A stretch of 57,140 nucleotides of DNA from Candidatus Babelota bacterium. Its GTDB lineage: Bacteria; Babelota; Babeliae; Babelales; Chromulinivoraceae. Both the position numbers and the translations under genes were made by a program. The notes below the pieces were generated by a model that had not been told where the DNA came from, searched no databases, and was given only the letters and a program-made list of their open reading frames with translations. The DNA lies in NCBI GenBank assembly GCA_026389025.1, contig JAPLIQ010000007.1:1-57140 (forward strand). The letters run 5' to 3'. Of this stretch, positions 51,517-57,140 are shown in pieces; positions within the stretch are counted from its first letter, which is position 1, and every line of letters begins with the position of its first letter.

Positions 51517-51798
51517 TTAGTTTGCATCTTTAGAAGCATCTTCTTTATCTGAAGTAGCCTGAGAAGCTTGACTGACGTCATCAGAAAGATCGATAGATTT
51601 TTTACAGCAGGGTTTTGCACAACCACAGTTTGTACTGCATTTGCCGCATTTACATTTATTACAGCAGGTTGTTCCGCAACCACAGCCTCTAGTCTCTGTT
51701 GTTTGACTGTCTTGCTCTTCAGCAAAAATGCTTGTTGTTATAAGGCTAGAAGTAACAAACAAAAGTGCTATTAAGAAATTTGTATTTTTCATGTACAT
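51517..51798 (-). CDS. Small secreted Cys-rich protein
   Basis: 93 aa (or 91 from the ATG at 51792). A signal peptide (FLIALLFVTSSLITTSIFA) precedes an acidic linker and a cluster of eleven Cys in about 30 residues (GCGCGTTCCNKCKCGKC, then NCGCAKPCC), and an acidic Ser/Asp tail. The Cys-Gly-Cys spacing is metallothionein-like, suggesting binding of thiophilic metals in the periplasm, or a structural disulfide-rich role. No recognised family. AAGAAGG precedes the ATG. Confidence 0.8.
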   Translation of the reverse strand: MYMKNTNFLIALLFVTSSLITTSIFAEEQDSQTTETRGCGCGTTCCNKCKCGKCSTNCGCAKPCCKKSIDLSDDVSQASQATSDKEDASKDAN

Positions 51799-52010
51799 GC
51801 ATCCTTCTTTATTAGAAAAATTAATGATTATCGGTACTGAGTGTAAAAAACAGAGGTTTGCTTTGTCAAGAAAATCATTGAGTTTTAAAATAAAGTCTGT
51901 TTCCTCATAAGATTGCTTACGCTTTATGCATTGTTTCTTTTTTTATATGTCCAACTTTGCTACATCTATAAAAATAGTATCTAGTAAGTTTTTTTTAAAA
52001 GGAGAGGCGT

Positions 52011-52487
52011 ATGAAGGAATTTTTAAAGAGCTATAAAGCAGAAATTATAGCAAGTATTCTTTGTCTGCTAGGTGGAATGCTTTCTGGGTATATAGCAGAT
52101 GCTGGAGATAGTTCATGGTATGTCAGTTTAGACAAACCAACTTTTAATCCCCCAAGTTGGATATTTGGTCCTGTCTGGACAGTGCTTTATGTAATGATGG
52201 GGTGGGGCTTAGGTATCATTTGGAAAAATAGATTTGAATACAAGACTCTTTTGATTTGGTTTGGAATTGAATATTTCTTTAATGTATCTTGGGCGCCATT
52301 ATTTTTTTATTTTCATCGCATAGATCTTGCGCTTTTAGACCTTTTTTTAATGTGGTGTAGCTTGTTGATATGCATGATACTTGCATGGCGTTTGCGCGCG
52401 GTATTTATGCTGCTGTTGCCGTACATGATGTGGACTAGTTTTGCATTTGTATTAAATTTCAATATTTATATCCTGAATGCCGCTTAA
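52011..52487 (+). CDS. tspO: TspO/MBR family membrane protein
   Basis: 158 aa, five predicted helices. Family residues include WYVSLDKPTFNPPSWIFGPVW, SWAPLFF and LLLPYMMWTSFAFVLN. TspO binds tetrapyrroles and is linked to porphyrin or stress responses. AAGGAGAGGCGT precedes the ATG. It is mono-cistronic and surrounded by repeats. Confidence 0.93.
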   Translation: MKEFLKSYKAEIIASILCLLGGMLSGYIADAGDSSWYVSLDKPTFNPPSWIFGPVWTVLYVMMGWGLGIIWKNRFEYKTLLIWFGIEYFFNVSWAPLFFYFHRIDLALLDLFLMWCSLLICMILAWRLRAVFMLLLPYMMWTSFAFVLNFNIYILNAA

Positions 52488-52608
52488 ATATAGGAAAGGT
52501 ATTGAGATGACAGAAGAAATACTTTCAGCATTCATTGAGTCTCGACTTTGATAGGTCATAGAATTTTTTATTTAAACAGCACCAGTTTGAAATTAGATTT
52601 GCTTAATC

Positions 52609-52728
52609 CAGCTGTCGTCTGTTGGCTATCCAGGCTTCGCGCAAGGCTTCGCCGGAGACAGTGGCGGACACGTAAGAAGGCTTTATTTCTTCATCCCGTC
52701 ATCCTTGGGCTTGCCCGAGGATCCAGCA
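52609..52728. repeat. Mosaic repeat plus 34-bp inverted-repeat arm
   Basis: 52609-52672 is a long member of the CCAGCCGTC...TGGCGGACACG family with an internal CCAGGCTTCGCGCAAGGCT segment. 52695-52728 (CCCGTCATCCTTGGGC...GGATCCAGCA) is the perfect reverse complement of 53104-53137. Between tspO and here only a 14-codon reading frame (52514) is seen. Confidence 0.8.
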
Positions 52729-52730
52729 AT

Positions 52731-53051
52731 TTATAAAAGTCCTTCTAAGAGCAAATGTGAAAGATCTTTCCATTCCGGATTATTCTCTTCGATCAATTTA
52801 ATTTTTTGTAATCGACCCCAATGCTTTAATTTTTTTTCTCGAGCAATAGCGTGAGGCATTGTTGCATGCTCTTCAGTATAAACAAGTGTTTTTATATCGT
52901 ATCTTTTAGTAAAGCCGATCATAAGATTTTGTTGATGTTCGTATATTCGGCGAGAAAGGTTGCTTGTAACACCAATGTATAAAGTTCCATTTCTTTTGGA
53001 ACAAAGAATATAAAGCCAATTTCGTTTAATAAAATTCCTAAAAATAAATTC
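52731..53051 (-). pseudogene. GIY-YIG (URI-domain) nuclease-like gene without a normal start
   Basis: Translation from 53051 down to the stop at 52731 gives a complete GIY-YIG domain: WLYILCSKRNGTLYIGVTSN, then LSRRIYEHQQ, GFTKRY, YTEEHATMPHAIAREKKLKHW and LIEENNPEWKDL. The first ATG (52922) falls after the catalytic GIY-YIG motif and R-x3-E helix, and upstream there is only a stop (53054) and no ATG, GTG or TTG. AGGA sits before an ATT codon (53030), so an ATT start is conceivable. Such small proteins are relatives of UvrC-type and homing nucleases. Confidence 0.75.
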
Positions 53052-53103
53052 TTATATACATATTTTTTATTTTATCCTGATTTATAAGGAGAAAAAATTT
53101 TCA

Positions 53104-53137
53104 TGCTGGATCCTCGGGCAAGCCCAAGGATGACGGG
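53104..53137. repeat. 34-bp inverted-repeat arm (right)
   Basis: Perfect reverse complement of 52695-52728; the pair encloses the GIY-YIG gene. The remaining gap to 53231 is AT-rich with no gene. Confidence 0.9.
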
Positions 53138-53231
53138 GCGAGAGAAAGTCTATGAAGTTTGAAGAATATTGATTCGTGAAATATTTACTAATTTTACATT
53201 GATCGATATTTTTCAATATCGAATTTTTTAC

Positions 53232-53732
53232 TTAAATAAATAACTGTCGAATCATTTTCAACAAATCGCCTTTGCCCACATCGCCAGAATTTAATTTTTC
53301 GATGCATTCTTGGGGACTAAGCCAAAAATATTCACAAAAATCTTGGGTATTGTAAGCGTCAACTTGATTGAGGCGAATTATGTACACCTGCATGAAAGCA
53401 GACGTGCCATGTTCATGAGGATTAAGTCTGCCGATCATTTCACAGACAATACTGTTTGCATCTAAACCAAGTTCTTCGTAAAGCTCACGCTTAAATGCTT
53501 GCTCGTATGTCTCTCCAGACTCAACATGGCCACCCATACTTGCGTCCAGGCAGAGTGGAAAAATACGCTTTGTTTTGGTGCGGCGAGGAATCCACAGTTG
53601 ACCTTGGTCATTGATAACAAAAGCGTTAACGACGCGAAAGTTTGATAACTTTTGTGCGTAGACTTGCGACCGTGGCAATTGCCCAATGACAACATCATCA
53701 GTTGAAACTAAATCTAATATTTCATCAGACAT
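53232..53732 (-). CDS. Nudix hydrolase
   Basis: 166 aa. Perfect Nudix box G-HVESG-E-TYEQAFK-RE-L-Y-EE-L-G. The preceding VNAFVINDQGQLWIPRR and the IPP-isomerase-like spacing place it near the YfcD/isopentenyl-diphosphate-isomerase-like group. It hydrolyses nucleoside diphosphate-type substrates; the exact one is unknown. AAAGGATTTTAGT precedes the ATG. Confidence 0.9.
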   Translation of the reverse strand: MSDEILDLVSTDDVVIGQLPRSQVYAQKLSNFRVVNAFVINDQGQLWIPRRTKTKRIFPLCLDASMGGHVESGETYEQAFKRELYEELGLDANSIVCEMIGRLNPHEHGTSAFMQVYIIRLNQVDAYNTQDFCEYFWLSPQECIEKLNSGDVGKGDLLKMIRQLFI

Positions 53733-53783
53733 ACTAAAATCCTTTATGCCTCGGCATAGCTGAAAGCCAAGCCGGGAGTTAGC

Positions 53784-55550
53784 CTATTTTTTTAAATCAC
53801 TTATTACTTGTGCTAGTTGCGGATAGTTTATTGGTTCAGCTTCAATGATGCTTTCACAAATGGTTATCGCTTGCGATAGTTTCATTTTCTTAAAATGAAT
53901 AATACGTTTACCATCAAACACTTCCAAAGGATAATCCATGTTATCAGAGACTTCTAAAGTATCTTTTAATAGTTCTGAATAACACCATCTATTTAAGAAT
54001 TTATTATATTCTTTGTCTAGAGGGCATAGGACCATTGGTTCATTATTATTTTCTGATAGATTTTTAGATTGTCCGAATTGAGATTGTCCCAATTGAGATT
54101 GTCCCAATTGAGATTGCTCTAGCGAAAATAGCAAAACTTGTGAGAGCAATGAGTCGACAGAATAATAACAATAGTATTCTTCGCCTTCTCTTTTTAGCCA
54201 ATACGCATGTTTTTCATTGTCAGCGACTTCAATACCGTTTTGCAGGTCAAATAAGCCTTTAATCTGTTCGTAAAGTATTCCGAAAATTCGATAGTCTAAC
54301 AGACTTGTTTCGCTATCAACTGCGATTATATAGCGAGATGGATCAAAGCCATGCTCTTTAAGAACCATTCTTAAAGCGTTCTTTTTAGATTTTGATGTAA
54401 AGCGTAACGGAATTCCAAACTCAAGAGCTTCACAGTTTTTTTCAATAGCAGCATCTATTAAGTCTTTTTGTTCCAATGAAAGTTGGTCATCGCTTAAAAC
54501 ATGAGAGCGCTCACTTAAAAAATTCTTTAAGACCTTTACAGTGCTGTGTGCCAAGTAGTTTATGAAATAAGTACCAGTAGAAATGTTTGCAGTAGCTTTT
54601 AAATAGACTAAAGGATTACATGCGTGCAAATATGTTAAATAGTGACGGCTCAGCTCTCGATAGAGACCATACGGTAAAGAGATAGAATATTTCCTAGAGA
54701 AATCAATATCGTATGAAGGAATTTTTAAATACTGCTCATAGCTGTAAACAGAACAATTTGTTTCATTTTTTTTGTAAACTTTAAAGCTTATGTCTTTGGT
54801 ATCATACATAAAAACTTTACGATTTTTTTGAGCTAACGAGCTGCCGCGAGCATCTAAAAATTTATACAGAAATATGTGAGAAAATAGCTTAGATGGTTTG
54901 TTCTTTAGTCGCATAGTCACTATTTGTTCAGCGTTTTCAACAAATTCTGGGTCCCGGTAAATTAAGATTCCATCTTGCTTTAAAACTCGATGAGCTTCTT
55001 GAAAAAATTTCTTACAGCCATCAAGTCCACCGGCATAAGAAATGATTTCATGAAGCACTGATGAAGCATTAATTCCATCTAAATGATTATTTGCAATCGC
55101 GCTCATATCGATAGCATTTAATTGCTGTAAATGTAATCGAGGACCTTTTTGAGTATCTATAAATTGTTGTAATTCTGGATGACGAGTAAGTACGCAGTCT
55201 AACACATTTTGATCAACGTCTGACGCAATAATTTGTACATTGTAATGTGTTGGTATAGCTTTCATTAACTCAGCGATAGGGTCTCCGCCTGTGCCGATTT
55301 CAAGATATACACCAGACTCTTTTTGGAGCACATAGGGCAAAACGCCTATTTTTTCTTGGACGTTATATGAAATTGCATCCAAGTATAATTTAAGCTGCAT
55401 GTTTTTATGATCAACAACATCTAAAATCGACGAGTTATTAATCGTCGTCCCCGGATGCATCTGTGCTCCAGTAGTAAAAATTTCCATACTATTAGCTTGT
55501 AGTCCACTAAAAAAAGCTACGAGAGCTAATTGTTTAAGCAGCAATTTCAT
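53784..55550 (-). CDS. Exported methyltransferase-like protein
   Basis: 588 aa from the ATG at 55548-55550 (AAGGATCTACG upstream). A signal peptide (LLKQLALVAFFSGLQANS) is followed by a SAM-binding Rossmann domain: motif I YLEIGTGGDP (82-91), IIASDVDQNVLD, and the post-motif EAHRVLKQDGILIYRDP. A large unrecognised C-terminal half contains a five-residue tandem repeat (QSQLG, from 54066-54116). The gene overlaps the upstream adenylate kinase by 17 nt, so the two are translationally linked. A methyltransferase outside the cytoplasm would need SAM from elsewhere, perhaps a host cell (inference). Confidence 0.75.
   Translation of the reverse strand: MKLLLKQLALVAFFSGLQANSMEIFTTGAQMHPGTTINNSSILDVVDHKNMQLKLYLDAISYNVQEKIGVLPYVLQKESGVYLEIGTGGDPIAELMKAIPTHYNVQIIASDVDQNVLDCVLTRHPELQQFIDTQKGPRLHLQQLNAIDMSAIANNHLDGINASSVLHEIISYAGGLDGCKKFFQEAHRVLKQDGILIYRDPEFVENAEQIVTMRLKNKPSKLFSHIFLYKFLDARGSSLAQKNRKVFMYDTKDISFKVYKKNETNCSVYSYEQYLKIPSYDIDFSRKYSISLPYGLYRELSRHYLTYLHACNPLVYLKATANISTGTYFINYLAHSTVKVLKNFLSERSHVLSDDQLSLEQKDLIDAAIEKNCEALEFGIPLRFTSKSKKNALRMVLKEHGFDPSRYIIAVDSETSLLDYRIFGILYEQIKGLFDLQNGIEVADNEKHAYWLKREGEEYYCYYSVDSLLSQVLLFSLEQSQLGQSQLGQSQFGQSKNLSENNNEPMVLCPLDKEYNKFLNRWCYSELLKDTLEVSDNMDYPLEVFDGKRIIHFKKMKLSQAITICESIIEAEPINYPQLAQVISDLKK
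54066..54116. repeat. 15-bp tandem repeat in methyltransferase-like gene
   Basis: Three-plus copies of AGATTGTCCCAATTG, in frame (GQSQL repeats). Confidence 0.85.
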
Positions 55551-56244
55551 CGTAGATCCTTTCAAGGTCTGATAACTCTTGGACAGAATTTATAATTTTA
55601 ACGGTATGACCATCATGCTGTAATTTTTGTAAAAGTGGTTCAATGACGGTATGAAAATGCTGTAATCTTTTATTGATGACCGATTCTTTATCCCCTGATC
55701 GTGATGTTAATTTTTCACCACAAGCGCTGCACATTGGATTTTCACTTATTTCCATCTTAGCTGCGTTATCGACTTGGCCACAGGCATTGCAAACATATCT
55801 GCCCAGCATACGCTGCTTGCAAACATTATCAGTAGCTTGCATTTGCAAGAAACAAACATTTTTTAGGATTTGTTTTTCAGTTAAAAAAGCCAATAAGAAT
55901 TGCAAGCTATGCTGCGATCGAGGAAAGCCGTCAAGGATAAATGGTTTATTTTGGTTAAGAGCTTGCTGAAGGTATTGCTGCATTAATCTGCAAACAATCT
56001 GTTCTTCAACGTAGTCACCAGCATTAACGATTGGTTCAATAACTTTACCCAAATCAGTTTGTTGCAAAATTTCTTTACGAAATAGATCGCCAGGACAAAT
56101 TTGGATATATCCATGCTTTTTGGTCATATATTGGCAAAAAGTCCCCTTTCCGCTACCAGGAGCAGAAATCAAAACGAAGTGCTGTGAATTGACAGAAAGA
56201 AAACAGAGAGTTGAGATTAAAAAAGAATATTGAAGTTTGTTCAT
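55534..56244 (-). CDS. adk: Adenylate kinase with signal peptide
   Basis: 236 aa. The kinase core is complete: P-loop APGSGKGT (28-35), AMP-site LDGFPRS (104-110), and a zinc-type lid with C152/C155 and C172/C175. It interconverts ATP+AMP and 2 ADP. Unusually the P-loop strand is preceded by a signal-like N-terminus (LQYSFLISTLCFLSVNS), whereas cytoplasmic Adk starts within a few residues of the P-loop. AAGGATTTC precedes the ATG. It overlaps the exported methyltransferase-like gene. Whether another cytoplasmic adk exists outside the window is unknown. Confidence 0.88.
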   Translation of the reverse strand: MNKLQYSFLISTLCFLSVNSQHFVLISAPGSGKGTFCQYMTKKHGYIQICPGDLFRKEILQQTDLGKVIEPIVNAGDYVEEQIVCRLMQQYLQQALNQNKPFILDGFPRSQHSLQFLLAFLTEKQILKNVCFLQMQATDNVCKQRMLGRYVCNACGQVDNAAKMEISENPMCSACGEKLTSRSGDKESVINKRLQHFHTVIEPLLQKLQHDGHTVKIINSVQELSDLERIYDEIAA

Positions 56245-56428
56245 GAAATCCTTAAAAGTGGCTACGTGAAGGCCTTTTTAGTATATCAGTTGAGCTAAAA
56301 ACGTCTAGGCCTTAATCAAGTTGCCATGGTTGAGGTGGCTCTTGACATAGTTGCTTTTTGACGAGCGTCAAGAAATATGCTTTCATAGCTTGCGCTAGGT
56401 CGAGTTTTTGGCTGTGGGAAGGGGTTAT

Positions 56429-56456
56429 TTGCCAAAAATGGTAAAAATGGTATACT
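56429..56456 (+). promoter_or_regulatory. Promoter of 56499 gene
   Basis: TTGCCA (56429-56434), 16-bp spacer, TATACT (56451-56456). Confidence 0.65.
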
Positions 56457-56498
56457 TTAAACTTATGGGTATTTAGGTATAAAAATGTTAGGGACTTT

Positions 56499-57140
56499 AT
56501 GAATAAAAATATAATCAATAAAAGTATAATATGGTTCAGTTTTCTTGTTATAGCTCAAGATGTAAGCGCTAGTTCTTTTTCTGTTAGTTCAGCCAGCTCA
56601 GCTCGCACAATTCCGGCAGTTGAAGCTTTTCAACTTGCTAGCTCTTCTGTTACTCCTTTAGAGGCTACAATGCCGACAGTATTATCTACGCAAGCGTCTC
56701 CTGTGAATGGTTTGAGCAAAGATGATATGGAAGTTTGTGTTGCGGCGCGTTCTTGTACTGTCTCACCAATGCAGAGAAGTTCTACAGCGGCAGACAGCGA
56801 TAATGTGTCTACTTTACATGGTCTTTTGGCAAAGCCGAGTAGTTCGTATATTCAAGACATTCTAAACAGTTTTGCAATCCAAAGAGAAGCTATGGCAGCA
56901 GCCAGCAATGATTTGTTTGATTTCGGTGGTTCTGCTAATGGAGAGCTTGCATGTCTTGATGCTGTAAGCACTCCTGTTTCAACAATGATTGGTTCTGGGC
57001 GCATTGGAGGTCGGGTTTCTCCTATTGATTCGCTTCCTGTTTCTATGTACCCATTTGCTGGATCGAAACCAACTTATGCTGATCATGTACAAGGATTTTT
57101 CTCGGCGCTATCAGTATGTCTTTTGGAGAATCGAATTGAT
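56499..57140 (+). CDS. Secreted Ser/Ala-rich protein (cut by window end)
   Basis: Open from the ATG at 56499 (TTAGGGACTTT upstream) to the last base, 214 codons without a stop. An N-terminal hydrophobic segment (SIIWFSFLVIAQDVSA) looks like a signal peptide. The rest is rich in Ser, Ala, Thr and Pro with few charged residues (SSFSVSSASSARTIPAVEAF), suggesting a disordered or surface-exposed protein. The 3' end lies outside the window. Confidence 0.75.
   Translation, partial: MNKNIINKSIIWFSFLVIAQDVSASSFSVSSASSARTIPAVEAFQLASSSVTPLEATMPTVLSTQASPVNGLSKDDMEVCVAARSCTVSPMQRSSTAADSDNVSTLHGLLAKPSSSYIQDILNSFAIQREAMAAASNDLFDFGGSANGELACLDAVSTPVSTMIGSGRIGGRVSPIDSLPVSMYPFAGSKPTYADHVQGFFSALSVCLLENRID

Noticed and set aside
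52514-52558. 14-codon frame after tspO
   Set aside because: Too short and no ribosome site that stands out; may be a remnant but nothing supports it.
1-57140. CRISPR array, prophage or insertion sequence with transposase
   Set aside because: No regularly spaced direct repeats with unique spacers, no phage structural genes, and no transposase or integrase frame were found.

Overview
The window is AT-rich DNA from a Gram-negative-type bacterium that looks host-associated. Conserved genes include pgsA, ssb, grpE, lepA, gyrA, dprA, rpmF, gltX, yicC, yebC, ruvB and one tRNA-Arg. Between them sit more than twenty orphan proteins that begin with a signal peptide: coiled-coil proteins, ankyrin-like proteins, a J-domain protein, a GH18 chitinase, a Cys-rich protein, an outer-membrane-barrel-like protein, a HExxH protein, an AAA-type ATPase, an adenylate kinase and a methyltransferase-like protein. 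Many small orphan exported proteins plus interspersed palindromic repeats best fit an intracellular lineage such as Candidatus Dependentiae (TM6). This is inferred from gene style, not from a marker phylogeny.

Layout. 1-5.9 kb: three minus-strand paralogous secreted coiled-coil genes sharing 5' flanks and the same terminator hairpin; two are frameshifted just after the signal peptide. 6.1-7.7 kb: secreted orphan, pgsA, small secreted protein. 7.7-8.5 kb: a mosaic of inverted repeats. 8.5-16.8 kb: rhodanese, ssb, barrel-like protein, grpE, an RMD1-like protein, lepA and orphans. 17-21.3 kb: J-domain protein in a segment flanked by 32-bp direct repeats, chitinase, secreted orphan. 21.6-30 kb: gyrA, dprA (with a palindromic repeat read through in frame), exported rhodanese, rpmF, a YfgM-like protein, gltX, and a FabD-like protein lacking the catalytic serine.

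30.1-43.2 kb: an accessory block bounded by perfect 57-bp direct repeats. The repeat equals the last 19 codons of yicC, whose complete copy lies at the right edge. The block holds fourteen genes, nearly all for exported orphans, plus an APH-type kinase and a MepB-family protein. No recombinase is visible. It reads as a genomic island inserted at the 3' end of yicC.

43.2-57.1 kb: yicC, yebC, ruvB, tRNA-Arg, a P-loop protein, an RBBP9-type hydrolase, a Fic protein with a self-inhibitory motif flanked on both sides by copies of a palindromic element, an FMN reductase with two start sites, a Cys-rich exported protein, TspO, a GIY-YIG gene between perfect inverted repeats, a Nudix hydrolase, an exported methyltransferase/adenylate kinase pair, and a secreted protein cut by the window end.

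Two themes recur. Proteins normally cytoplasmic (J protein, adenylate kinase, methyltransferase, rhodanese, AAA ATPase) carry signal peptides here, and accessory genes are bracketed by repeats or by copies of the edges of conserved genes.
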